NCBI GenBank assembly: GCA_018660225.1
Contig: JABJKT010000135.1
Span: 1 to 62,223 of the forward strand
Direction of reading: 5' to 3'
DNA length: 62,223 nt
DNA from: Kordiimonadaceae bacterium
GTDB lineage: Bacteria > Pseudomonadota > Alphaproteobacteria > Sphingomonadales > Emcibacteraceae
How positions within the stretch are numbered: the stretch's first letter is position 1; every line of letters starts with the position of its first letter. Under the pieces are notes generated by a model that searched no databases, was not told the origin of the DNA, and was given only the letters and a program-made list of their open reading frames with translations. The translations under genes were made by a program, and so were the position numbers. Shown one piece after another: positions 7,459 to 16,623 of this stretch.

Positions 7459-9594
7459 TTATTGTTGCTTCAGTTGTTCCCAAGCACTGATGGAAGCGCG
7501 CGATACCTCCATAACCTGCTCAAACGAAATAGGTGCGGCCGTGCCATCTGAGACTGCGTCTATAAATGATTGAGCGCAGGCTTTGTGTCCCTTATCTTGT
7601 GAAAATCTACCCTTACTACTAGACGTGCCATATCCCTTTAATTTTCTAAAATTATCGAGCACGGTTGTTTTTCCCGATTGGAATATCTCAATACGTTCTT
7701 TCGCAAAGCTTTGATGCCCATTGGCAAAATAGTGAATAGTCGCGATGGAGCCATTTTCGAACGTCAGGTTTATGGTCGCGACATCATGGCAGTTATTTAC
7801 GCCGTCGGCTGTCTTAGTTCCTATTGCGGACACTTCGACAATTGGAGAAGCTATTAAAAAGCGTGCAATATCAATAAAATGGCAGGCCTCACCAATGATG
7901 CGCCCACCACCGATTTCTTCATCCTGATACCAGGTATCTTCGGAAATGTGTCCGGCGTTGCATGTATAAATTAAGCTGATGGGTTCGGATGATTTCAGAG
8001 TTTGTTTCTTCAATTTTTTCATTAAAGGTGCAAAACGGCGATTAAACCCGACCATGATTATAGGTGCATCTGATCCTTCGCCTGCTTTGCTATAGGCATA
8101 TTCAATTTCATCAAGCTCAGCCATTTTTAGTGCCAGCGGTTTTTCAACAAACACATTTTTGCCCGCGTCTAGTGCTTGGATGACAAAAGCTGCATGTGAA
8201 TTATGCTGCGTGCTTATAATAATAGTATTAATCTCAGCATCATTAATAAGTTCGTCGCTGTCAGTGGTGTTATATTCGAACTTGAATTTCCTGCCATAAT
8301 GGCTGCTCGAAACGCCTTGGGAGCTGGCAATGGTTTTTAGACGCGCCCCCGTATTACTTAAGGCCGGCAGTAAAACCCGACCGGCATAGTTACCCGCACC
8401 AATGGCACCAATCACCGGTTCTTTTGGATTATGGTCTTTTATTACATCGGAAAAAGATAGCGTTTTTTGCTGGATTGATTCATTATCACTGCTGTAGGTT
8501 ATAAAGACACCTAACGCGCTTTTATTATCGAGCAGCATGTCATAGGCTTTGGCCGCTTCATTTATACCAAAAGAACCACTTTTTAACTTGTTCACCTGCA
8601 TGGAATTTTGCGCAAGCATGTCCAAAATTGCTTCAAAATTTCTTTGTGATGTCCACCTGACGAAGCCTGCGGGATAATCCTGACCCTGTTCTTCATATAG
8701 CGGATCATAGCGACCCGGCCCGTAAGCGGAGGATACCTGAAACTTTATTTCCTTTTCGTAAAAATCAGCCCTTTGTAAATCTAGTCCGACAACGCCCACC
8801 AGAATGATACGGCCTCTTTTTCTGCACATGGTTGCCGCCTGGTGCATGGGTTCATTGCTCTTCGTTGAGGCGGTTATGATCACTCCGTCGACGCCGCGAC
8901 CTCGAGAAAAGGATCGCGCGAGCTCTATCGGGTCCTGATCCATACTTAGATTGACGGTCTCGGCACCAAATTGTTCTGCAAGAGCTAACTTATCCGGGTC
9001 AAAATCCACACCGAGAACACGGCAGCCATTTGCACGAAGAATTTGAACCGCCATTAAGCCAATCAAACCTAAACCAGTGACAACAAAGCATTCGCCGATT
9101 GTGGGTTGCGCCAGACGAATGCCCTGAAGCGCGATGGAGCCAACCACCGTATAAGCTGCAGCTTCGTCATCAACTTCATCAGGAATTTTCGCGCATAAAT
9201 GTTTCGCAACGCATACAATTTCTGCATGCGATCCATTGGAAACAACTCGGTCGCCGATTTTATAACCCTCTACACCGGAGCCGATTTCCAAAACGGTACC
9301 AACATTCGAATATCCCATTGTTATCGGTTGGTCCAGCTTAGACTTCACAGCATCAATAGTGGACACCAGTCCATCGGTTTTAATTTTATTGAGCACCATT
9401 TTCACTTTTTCAGGCTGCTGTCGCGCTTTTTCCAGATAACTTGAGCGGCCGAAGTCCACAAGCATTCGTTCGGTTCCAGCTGAAATAAGAGATCGCCGGC
9501 TTTGAATGAGTAGATGTCCTGCTTTGCATCTTGGACGAGGAACTTCAACAATGTTACTTATACCGCTTGATAGATCTTGAAGTACTTGTTTCAT
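7459..9594 (-). CDS. Two-domain oxidoreductase: zinc-type alcohol dehydrogenase fused to Gfo/Idh/MocA
   Basis: 711 residues. Residues about 1-370 are a medium-chain dehydrogenase (GYSNVGTV, then a Rossmann site with GLGLIGLMAVQIL near 174-186). After a linker, about 385-711 is a Gfo/Idh/MocA oxidoreductase with GAIGAGNYAG, FVEKPLALK and GEACHFIDIARFL. The fusion is known from many polysaccharide loci as the bi-domain oxidoreductase; its substrate has not been defined to my knowledge. The gene is the first of the minus-strand group and overlaps the widest open frame of the heparinase-like gene. A 250-base AT-rich, divergent region (9595-9844) separates it from the plus-strand glycosyltransferase and probably holds promoters for both. 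Confidence 0.92.
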   Translation of the reverse strand: MKQVLQDLSSGISNIVEVPRPRCKAGHLLIQSRRSLISAGTERMLVDFGRSSYLEKARQQPEKVKMVLNKIKTDGLVSTIDAVKSKLDQPITMGYSNVGTVLEIGSGVEGYKIGDRVVSNGSHAEIVCVAKHLCAKIPDEVDDEAAAYTVVGSIALQGIRLAQPTIGECFVVTGLGLIGLMAVQILRANGCRVLGVDFDPDKLALAEQFGAETVNLSMDQDPIELARSFSRGRGVDGVIITASTKSNEPMHQAATMCRKRGRIILVGVVGLDLQRADFYEKEIKFQVSSAYGPGRYDPLYEEQGQDYPAGFVRWTSQRNFEAILDMLAQNSMQVNKLKSGSFGINEAAKAYDMLLDNKSALGVFITYSSDNESIQQKTLSFSDVIKDHNPKEPVIGAIGAGNYAGRVLLPALSNTGARLKTIASSQGVSSSHYGRKFKFEYNTTDSDELINDAEINTIIISTQHNSHAAFVIQALDAGKNVFVEKPLALKMAELDEIEYAYSKAGEGSDAPIIMVGFNRRFAPLMKKLKKQTLKSSEPISLIYTCNAGHISEDTWYQDEEIGGGRIIGEACHFIDIARFLIASPIVEVSAIGTKTADGVNNCHDVATINLTFENGSIATIHYFANGHQSFAKERIEIFQSGKTTVLDNFRKLKGYGTSSSKGRFSQDKGHKACAQSFIDAVSDGTAAPISFEQVMEVSRASISAWEQLKQQ

Positions 9595-9844
9595 TCGTTA
9601 TGGCTTTCGATATAAATATTCTACATTAACCTAAGAATAACATCTCTCATTTTGCACTTTTGGTCTAGTAATTTAAAAAAAGAAATATTAAATTGAATTA
9701 TATAAAGTATTTTCCACTAAAATATAACCAATTATTCTTTTTATTTTATTACATGGATAATAGTCATATAGTTGAGAATAAATCGAACAAAAAATATTTT
9801 CGAATGTTACATTTTGCTAGATAGTTAATTGAGGAATTCAGGCT
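9595..9844. promoter_or_regulatory. Divergent intergenic region, presumed promoters both ways
   Basis: 250 bases between the divergent bi-domain oxidoreductase (minus) and the glycosyltransferase (plus). It is very AT-rich with many A/T tracts, as expected for promoters, but no pair of -35/-10 boxes stands out enough to name. The plus-strand gene has a GAGG ribosome site just upstream of its GTG. I see no RNA gene or open frame in it. Confidence 0.4.
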
Positions 9845-10987
9845 GTGAGCCACGGTCACATATTATTGGTAATCGATCACTTAAGGGGAGGTGGGGCCGC
9901 ATCACAAATGATGATCTTGGCCAGAACCCTTAATGCCAACGGTTACCGCATAACTATTTTCACTTATCATCTAGGAAGTGGTCCGCACTATGATCTACTA
10001 TGTAAGGATGGAATTGAAGTCATCCAATGCGCAAAAGGCAGGTTTAAGTTTGGGATCGTATTGGCTCTAATGAGATTAATAAATAAAACAAATTATTGCT
10101 GCATTATTTCTTATCTGACGACGCCAAATTTTTACGCGGTTCTTGCAAAGATTTTAAGTAAAAAAAATATCCCGGTGCTTGTTTCGGAGCGGGCTGCTAT
10201 TGAGGCAAATGTTTCATTGCAAGCACGTTTATTTCGTGCGGTCTATTTTAGGTTATGCAAGTTTGTCTTATTTAATTCCCATGACAACAGGAAAAATACT
10301 GAAAAACTTTACCCGTTTATAAAAAACAAAACGCAAACCATCTATAACGCGATTGATCATCTATCGTTCAAAATACACGAACAATTTGATGAAACGGACG
10401 AAAGAAAAATATTAAACATATTGGTAATTTCTACGCCGCGGCCAGCAAAGAATGCATTGTGCCTCGCTGAAGCACTCAGGGAATTACGGGATAAAAATAA
10501 AATAATGCCAGTTGTTCAATGGCTTGGCCCGATTGATCTGGATGATGAATCAGTTCGTTATGTGGATGAGATAACAGCGTATTTAACAGAGCAAAGCTTG
10601 TTGGATCAGTGGGATTGGCTAGGCTACAGAGATGATGTTAAATCATTACTTGCTCAGAGTGATGTTCTGGTCCATCCATCCTATTTCGAAGGGCTACCAA
10701 ATGCTATTTGTGAAGCCTTGGCGAGTGGGCTACCGATCATCGCCAGTGATGTATGTGATCACCCTCGATTGATAGGTAATAATCAGGACAGGGGTATGTT
10801 GTTTGATCCTTATGACTTTAAATCACTTGCCTGTAGTATTAATGAATTTAATCAATTGCCTGTAAAAACATTGAACCTTATGCGTAAAAATGCTTTAGAA
10901 TACGCTGGTACGTATTTATCATTGGAAAAATTTTCCAAAGATTACATGAACATTATTTTAAAATTAACCAATACATCCAACTCGTGA
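9845..10987 (+). CDS. Glycosyltransferase family 4 (GT-B)
   Basis: 380 residues starting with GTG, with GAGG about ten bases upstream. The N-terminal half shows the glycine-rich start of GT4 enzymes (LRGGGAASQMM, 14-24) and SERAAIEANVS in the linker. The C-terminal half carries the donor-binding run HPSYFEGLPNAICEALASG followed by LPIIASDV, including the E-x7-E type glutamates. It should add a hexose or amino sugar to the lipid-linked repeat on the cytoplasmic side. It heads a plus-strand unit with the polytopic membrane protein 12 bases later. Donor and linkage are unknown. Confidence 0.92.
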   Translation: MSHGHILLVIDHLRGGGAASQMMILARTLNANGYRITIFTYHLGSGPHYDLLCKDGIEVIQCAKGRFKFGIVLALMRLINKTNYCCIISYLTTPNFYAVLAKILSKKNIPVLVSERAAIEANVSLQARLFRAVYFRLCKFVLFNSHDNRKNTEKLYPFIKNKTQTIYNAIDHLSFKIHEQFDETDERKILNILVISTPRPAKNALCLAEALRELRDKNKIMPVVQWLGPIDLDDESVRYVDEITAYLTEQSLLDQWDWLGYRDDVKSLLAQSDVLVHPSYFEGLPNAICEALASGLPIIASDVCDHPRLIGNNQDRGMLFDPYDFKSLACSINEFNQLPVKTLNLMRKNALEYAGTYLSLEKFSKDYMNIILKLTNTSNS

Positions 10988-10999
10988 TCGAGAAAATAG

Positions 11000-12424
11000 A
11001 TGACAGCATTAGCAGAAAAATCATCTGTAGCTTATATAAGTATAAATAGAATTATAGTCGCATTTTTCGTAATCTGGACGCTTGCTTTAATAATATTGAC
11101 GGCATTTTATCAAGATTCCTCACCATTTTTCATTCTGATGTTTGCGCTGATAATTGGCATTCCTCCGACTATCACTTTTGTTGATGATAAAGAACAAAAT
11201 TTATTGGTTTTTCTAAAAATATTTGCAACTTTGCTTGTCATTGCGACGGTTGTTCAGGTTTATATGCATTTTATTTTCGATGTTCCGATACAAGTGGTTT
11301 CGGATATGAATAAGTTTTATCATGCAGCACTTGGGGATTTTGGACAGTTTACGCTGGGTGTACGTCAAACTATGGATAGCCCTTACCCTGTTATTGTCTG
11401 GCAATATGTCTATAATTTGGCCACTTATTTGGGAGTGCCGAGAACTCCAATATTGGGAATAATACTTAACAGCCTTATTATGTCGTGGTCAGGGGTGATA
11501 ACATGGCGTCTTGGAAAGCTTTTTCTTGATGTGAAAACCTGTAATATTTTGGTATGGCTATTTGCCCTGTCGGGTTTCACTTGGCTTTTTGGCGTTACTT
11601 TCTTGCGTGACTGTTACGCACTTTTCCTGAATGTTTTATTTATTTATTATTCGTTGATTTTCATAGATAGCAACCCCACAAAAGCAATGAGGATTGCTGC
11701 TTTGTTTGGCATGGCAATAACTTTTTATTTGTCACTTTATACCAGAGCAGAATCAATTTTATTTCTTTTGATGTGGGGCGGTTTACTGACCTTTTTTAAG
11801 GGCTTCAACAATTTACGCTTTTTTGTGCTTGTCATTGCAGGGACAATCATTGGTGGAGTTTTATTTATGACCGTTTTTAACGGCATGATTTATATATTGT
11901 ATTTCGCAACATCCATTATCACTCGCCAAGAGTATGTTAATGCAGCCAATGACGCCCAGGGGCTTGGTACAACGCTTATCCTAAGCCAACCTATCCCAAT
12001 TCGTGTCACGCTTGGTACAATTTTATTGCATGCAAACCCCATTCCCTTGTGGAGCGGATTTGATGTTTCATTCGGTGTCTATAAATGGCTGAAAAGTTTT
12101 GGGGGAATTTACTTGGCGCTTCTTGTGCCGTCATTATTGGTGGGATTTGTTACAAGTTTTAGAACTGACGTTGCAGATACTCAGGCCAAGAGGAACATTA
12201 TAAAGGCAAATGCTATTTTTTGCATCATTGTGGCTGTCGTGATCGCTATGACGTCGATGGAACAGCGGCACTATGCGGTTTATCTTCCTCAATTGATATT
12301 ACTGGCGCTCATACCGAATTATAAAAGTAAAGCACTTTTAAAAACTTATTCGATCGTGTTTAGTTTTTGGATGTTGGCACTGTTTGGGGTCCATACTTTT
12401 TGGGCGTATCTGAAGTTTTTGTAA
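11000..12424 (+). CDS. Polytopic membrane protein, candidate Wzy-like polymerase or lipid-linked glycosyltransferase
   Basis: 474 residues, almost entirely hydrophobic helices (roughly eleven to twelve segments), with a larger polar loop around 275-340 and another near 385-395. A FLRD motif and a following YTRAES motif sit at helix ends, the kind of Arg/Asp/Glu placements found in Wzy polymerases and in GT-C/RgtA-like enzymes. No family is recognised with certainty. No other polymerase candidate is visible in a locus that has a flippase and a chain-length protein, which favours Wzy by elimination. It shares its unit with the glycosyltransferase upstream; a 155-base gap with its own promoter-like signals follows. 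Confidence 0.6.
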   Translation: MTALAEKSSVAYISINRIIVAFFVIWTLALIILTAFYQDSSPFFILMFALIIGIPPTITFVDDKEQNLLVFLKIFATLLVIATVVQVYMHFIFDVPIQVVSDMNKFYHAALGDFGQFTLGVRQTMDSPYPVIVWQYVYNLATYLGVPRTPILGIILNSLIMSWSGVITWRLGKLFLDVKTCNILVWLFALSGFTWLFGVTFLRDCYALFLNVLFIYYSLIFIDSNPTKAMRIAALFGMAITFYLSLYTRAESILFLLMWGGLLTFFKGFNNLRFFVLVIAGTIIGGVLFMTVFNGMIYILYFATSIITRQEYVNAANDAQGLGTTLILSQPIPIRVTLGTILLHANPIPLWSGFDVSFGVYKWLKSFGGIYLALLVPSLLVGFVTSFRTDVADTQAKRNIIKANAIFCIIVAVVIAMTSMEQRHYAVYLPQLILLALIPNYKSKALLKTYSIVFSFWMLALFGVHTFWAYLKFL

Positions 12425-12524
12425 CAGAATTACCTGTGGCCATTATTCAGAAATATAGTATTCTGATTAAAGATAATCCCAACCGCTGGAACAGATTTTT
12501 TTATAATTAAATTTGGTGTGGAAA

Positions 12525-12558
12525 TTGACAAATGTAAGTGAGAGATGTATTTACATCT
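12525..12558 (+). promoter_or_regulatory. Candidate promoter with overlapping operator before VTC module A
   Basis: TTGACA at 12525-12530 matches the -35 consensus. TATTTA at 12548-12553, 17 bases on, is a fair -10 box. A perfect inverted repeat, AGATGTA-TT-TACATCT (12543-12558), covers the -10 box, the usual position for a repressor site. The VTC gene starts at 12583 with AGGA upstream, leaving a leader of about 20 bases. The dyad is seen directly; its role as an operator is inference. Confidence 0.5.
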
Positions 12559-12582
12559 TTTATAAATTAGGACGTAATTTTG

Positions 12583-13278
12583 ATGAATAAAAATACTACC
12601 GTTGACTATCAGGATTGGCGTTACGAACGAAAAATTAGAGTAGATACTTTGGGCGTTAGAGGACTTGAAGCTTTAATTTTATCCAACAAGGCTTTTTTTA
12701 GAACTCTTCATGCGGAAAGACGGGTCAATAATATATATTTTGACGATGATGATTTTAATTGCTTTTTTTCTAACGTAGACGGAAATGCAGCAAGGGAAAA
12801 ATTTCGAATTCGTTGGTATGGGGATGTATTTGGAGATATTTGCAACCCCATTCTAGAGATCAAGATTAAAGACGCATTGGTAGGGTCCAAGAAAAGATTT
12901 CGCTTAAATGATTTTAATTTAAATCGGTCTATGAAAAAAAATCCTATAAAAAAGGCACTTGAAGGATTAGATACTTCACTATCTATTCGTTCAGATATCA
13001 AACGACTGCGCCCTACATTAATTAATAGTTATATAAGACGATATTATATTTCCAGTGACGGAAAATATCGCTTAACGTTGGATTATGATTTGGAATTTTA
13101 TAAATTTGAAGCGGTCAGTCGAACAATATTGAGTAAAAGAAGCCAGCCAGGTCTGGTTGTCGAGATAAAGTACGATGTAAAAGATGATAGCGGTGTTGAT
13201 GAAGTGACAAATGATCTTCTGTTTCGCATAACAAAAAATTCAAAATATGCGACCGGCGTAGAAATTACACAATATTAA
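12583..13278 (+). CDS. VTC-domain (polyphosphate polymerase-like) protein, module A
   Basis: 231 residues from the ATG at 12583 (a TTG precedes it directly). It has the triphosphate-tunnel arrangement of VTC domains: YERK near 14-17, RIR (75-77), the EIKIK strand (about 92-96), SYIRRYY, RLTLDYD, VEIKY (EIK at 194-196) and a final NSKYATG. These correspond in order to the basic and acidic residues that line the VTC4 tunnel, so the fold and probably the active site are intact. VTC4 polymerises ATP gamma-phosphate into polyphosphate; bacterial members are named after that, without much direct proof. No membrane segment, so cytoplasmic. It leads a three-gene unit with DUF4956 (75 bases later) and a CotH-like protein. 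Confidence 0.9.
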   Translation: MNKNTTVDYQDWRYERKIRVDTLGVRGLEALILSNKAFFRTLHAERRVNNIYFDDDDFNCFFSNVDGNAAREKFRIRWYGDVFGDICNPILEIKIKDALVGSKKRFRLNDFNLNRSMKKNPIKKALEGLDTSLSIRSDIKRLRPTLINSYIRRYYISSDGKYRLTLDYDLEFYKFEAVSRTILSKRSQPGLVVEIKYDVKDDSGVDEVTNDLLFRITKNSKYATGVEITQY

Positions 13279-13352
13279 TGTGAAATATTACTATTTTTAG
13301 TAAAAGATGGGTATAAAGTTTTTATTAGATTTAAATTAAAGGAAAAAGAAGA

Positions 13353-14033
13353 ATGGACAGGATCCAAACTTTTCAAGAATTTTTAGCAACGTCAAGCGCC
13401 GATGTATCGGTATTAAGCTTTATGATAAATTTGCTTATAGCGGCATTTTTGTCCAGCATTCTGGCTTGGGTTTATGTAAATTACGGAAAAGCACTTTCAA
13501 ATCGCGATAGTTTTTCGAGAAATTTTCTCATCTTATCAATGACCATCATGGTTATCATTACCATTGTGAAATCTTCATTGGCACTTTCGCTTGGTTTGGT
13601 AGGGGCGCTTTCCATCGTGCGTTACAGAACCGCAATTAAGGAACCTGAAGAGCTTGCCTACACATTTGTCGCGATTGCCATTGGTTTAGGGATGGGCGCT
13701 GATCAGGTTCTTATAACAATTTTATCCTTTACAGTAATGGTTATCTTGATCATTGTCCGTTCCAAGATAAATAAAACTTCGGTATCCGAGTTTGTGAATT
13801 TTAGAGTTTATGGTCCTGCAGATCAGGTGAATATTGAAAAAATAAACAATGTACTAGCGGGCCACACAATTGAATTAAAGCTGAAGCGTTTTGACGAAGA
13901 AGATGGCTGCGTTGAAGTTTTATACACGGCCATTTTTGGTTCAATGGACGACATGGTAGCAGCGAAAAAAGAGTTGAATGAATTAAGTTCAGATTTCAAT
14001 TTATCTTATTTTGAAAATATCGGGAGTATTTAA
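13353..14033 (+). CDS. DUF4956 membrane protein, module A
   Basis: 226 residues, ATG preceded by AAGGA. Four or so membrane helices fill the first 140 residues. The family signature runs from KSSLALSLGLVGALSIVR into YRTAIKEPEEL (73-101). The C-terminal 80 residues are a soluble alpha/beta domain ending in short strands. Function unknown; the family is often found beside VTC-domain and CotH genes. The conserved polar RYRT-IKEPEE stretch between helices could form a pore or contact site. The stop is immediately followed by the TTG start of the CotH-like gene, which implies tight coupling and fixed stoichiometry. Confidence 0.92.
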   Translation: MDRIQTFQEFLATSSADVSVLSFMINLLIAAFLSSILAWVYVNYGKALSNRDSFSRNFLILSMTIMVIITIVKSSLALSLGLVGALSIVRYRTAIKEPEELAYTFVAIAIGLGMGADQVLITILSFTVMVILIIVRSKINKTSVSEFVNFRVYGPADQVNIEKINNVLAGHTIELKLKRFDEEDGCVEVLYTAIFGSMDDMVAAKKELNELSSDFNLSYFENIGSI

Positions 14034-16613
14034 TTGCTCGTTAAGAAGGAAAATAGAACTTCGGGTGTGACAGGAATATTAGGCATTTCAGTTAAAAAAA
14101 TGTCTAAAAGCCGCTGGACGAGTATGGCCGGAATTCTGATCGTACTGTTGGTGGCGTTATCTTCGAGCGTTTATTACGGGGCACATCTCTACCGGACATA
14201 TCAGGTCTTTACGCTCTATGACATTGCCAAAGGCATAATAAATTTAAATTTTGAAATCCCAAAAAATTATTTTAAAGGCCTGATGGCGGAACCCCGTGTT
14301 ATCGTTATTGATTTTAAAAATAATGATTATCAAAAACTGGCATATTTAAGACGAACTGCGCTCGAATCCAGTGAGATGGTCATCGGCCAAGAAATTAAAG
14401 ATGAAATCGTTCCTGGAAGGATAAGATTTTTTGGCGACGAAGAAAGCATCAAAGCTGAGTTTTCTTTATCGGGGCAAAATTTTGATCACATCGGCGATCC
14501 AAACCGTTGGTCTCTTAGAGTAAAAACCAAAGGGGACAACGTTCTCGCAGGAATGAAGAAATTTACTTTGGTCGTTCCGAAAACGAGGGCTCCCGGAGTG
14601 TTTTCTGAATGGCTGAACCATAAATTTGAACAATATTTAGGGATGATATCGCTGAGATATGAATTTGTAAGGGTTGTTGTAAATGGAAAAGATATAGGGA
14701 TATTTGCTTTTGAAGAACATTTCGACAAGAGATTACTCGAAGACAATAATCACCGGGAAGGTTTGATTGTCCAAGCTAGGGGTGATGGCGGGCTAAAAGT
14801 GTTCGGTCCAACTAAAGTAGCGGAGGATCCTGCTTTACAAGCACAATGGGTTCATCTGCAATCATTATGGCAATCCTTTAGAGTTGGCGACATACCGACG
14901 AGCAGTTTGTTTTCAATTGATGAGCTTGCCAAATATTACGCTATAGCCGACCTGGTGAACGGTCAACATACCCATTACGATGGAAATGAGTTTTTCTATT
15001 TCAATCCATTGACAAGGTTATTACAGCCGATAGGCCGGGAATGGAGCTCCCCCTACAAAAAGCCATTTGAATATGGCCTGTTCATCGAAACGCTGGATCC
15101 GGCGGTGACCATTGATGCGGCAATGCCTTCCGCGGTTAAATCATTTCAGCGCCAGGTATTTGATGATGACAAATTTGTAGCGGCTTATTTTCAGGAACTT
15201 CAGCGTATTTCATCAAAAAGTTTCATAGATGATTTTCTGGAATCGGCAGCCGAAGAAATTAGCGAAGTCAGAGGAATACTCTATTCGCAATATCCCTATT
15301 TAGATATGAGTGAACAATATCTTTTTAGCCAGATGAATTATATCAACAACTTTTTGGCGGCTGATCATTCTGACTTGGTTCTAAGTTATTTTGAGAGCGA
15401 TGCTCAGGGCACGAATTCGCTGGTGATTAAAAATAATGCGCCTTTCCCAATATCATTAACGTCGCTTAATGTGGGCGCAACCTTGCTAGGTTTAGATTCC
15501 GTTGTGCCCGCCAATAGCACTACGAAATTAACAATCAATGATTTACCGCAAAATACAAGCGGCCAGGAAATGACGCTGCTTTTTGGTATGCCAGGGATAC
15601 AGAAGAGCCATATGACCACGGTATTCCCCTGGGCGGAGGGAAATGCAGCCCAGCTCAACAGCTACCCTGTGAGAGAGGGTGCGAGCGACTATGTGTTCAA
15701 GCAGGATAATCAATATATATTATCAAGCGACGGTAATCCCGTTAATATTTCCGAAAACCTGGTGGTTCCAAAAGGATATTCATTAATCATCAGGCAGGGC
15801 ACGACCATCAATCTGACTAATAATGCCACCATATTATCTTACGGCCCGGTTCATTTTGAAGGTACAGCAGAAAACCCGATTTCGGTCACATCGAGCGATC
15901 AAACAGGCGCTGGCTTAATTGTTCTGGGCGCAATTGAAAAAAGCATTGTTAACTATGCTAAATTTGATGGATTGACTGCGTACAATTCTCCTAGCTGGGC
16001 CGTATCGGCCGCTGTTTTATTTTATGAAAGTGATGTGGATATTAGACATAGCGTTTTTAGCAATAACAATTCCGAAGACAGCTTAAATATTGTGAGATCG
16101 AAATTTACTATGGACGGCGTTTTGTTTGAGGGCAGTAGGTCGGATGCGTTTGATTCAGATTTTTCAAATGGAACAATTCAATCAACCAAATTCATTAATC
16201 TTGGCAACGACGCAATTGATGCTTCCGGCTCATACATCTCATTAACTAACATTGAAATAGAAGCAGCGGGAGATAAAGGTCTGAGTATTGGTGAACGTTC
16301 CGAAATGAATGGTCGCGATATAAAGATCCAAAATTCCGGTGTGGCAGTCACAGCTAAGGATAGCTCCAGCTTTGAACTCACTGAAGTTACTCTTCGCGAT
16401 AATGACGTTGGCTTTGCGCTTTTTCAAAAGAAGTCGGAATATAGCGTGGCACAAGGCACGGTTACTGATCTTACAATGGTGAATTCTACCGAGAATTATC
16501 TGATCCAAACAGGGTCTGTACTTAGTATCGATAGCATATTAATAACGGGTGATTTAAAGGATGTTGAAGCATTAATGTATGGTGCCGTTTATGGCCGGGC
16601 GACGGTTCGATAG
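14034..16613 (+). CDS. CotH-kinase-like protein with C-terminal parallel beta-helix, module A
   Basis: 859 residues from TTG at 14034; GGGAG lies 7 bases upstream and the TTG abuts the previous stop. An ATG at 14100 is the alternative. One membrane anchor lies at about 27-47, and the remainder should be periplasmic. The CotH-like part (about 65-400) has RVKTKGDN, a conserved Glu pair at 227-228 (FAFEEHF), and a late YFNP...IGREWS segment where other CotH kinases have the metal-binding WDFD-type motif (Glu336 here). From about 545 on it is a beta-helix with an Asp-rich set: Asp704/707/709, Asp726/729 and GDKGLSIGE at 746-754. No cysteine was noticed. Homologues lie at 18487 and 22671. The substrate could be a protein or the exported glycan. 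Confidence 0.85.
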   Translation: MLVKKENRTSGVTGILGISVKKMSKSRWTSMAGILIVLLVALSSSVYYGAHLYRTYQVFTLYDIAKGIINLNFEIPKNYFKGLMAEPRVIVIDFKNNDYQKLAYLRRTALESSEMVIGQEIKDEIVPGRIRFFGDEESIKAEFSLSGQNFDHIGDPNRWSLRVKTKGDNVLAGMKKFTLVVPKTRAPGVFSEWLNHKFEQYLGMISLRYEFVRVVVNGKDIGIFAFEEHFDKRLLEDNNHREGLIVQARGDGGLKVFGPTKVAEDPALQAQWVHLQSLWQSFRVGDIPTSSLFSIDELAKYYAIADLVNGQHTHYDGNEFFYFNPLTRLLQPIGREWSSPYKKPFEYGLFIETLDPAVTIDAAMPSAVKSFQRQVFDDDKFVAAYFQELQRISSKSFIDDFLESAAEEISEVRGILYSQYPYLDMSEQYLFSQMNYINNFLAADHSDLVLSYFESDAQGTNSLVIKNNAPFPISLTSLNVGATLLGLDSVVPANSTTKLTINDLPQNTSGQEMTLLFGMPGIQKSHMTTVFPWAEGNAAQLNSYPVREGASDYVFKQDNQYILSSDGNPVNISENLVVPKGYSLIIRQGTTINLTNNATILSYGPVHFEGTAENPISVTSSDQTGAGLIVLGAIEKSIVNYAKFDGLTAYNSPSWAVSAAVLFYESDVDIRHSVFSNNNSEDSLNIVRSKFTMDGVLFEGSRSDAFDSDFSNGTIQSTKFINLGNDAIDASGSYISLTNIEIEAAGDKGLSIGERSEMNGRDIKIQNSGVAVTAKDSSSFELTEVTLRDNDVGFALFQKKSEYSVAQGTVTDLTMVNSTENYLIQTGSVLSIDSILITGDLKDVEALMYGAVYGRATVR

Positions 16614-16623
16614 TATCTGTGTG

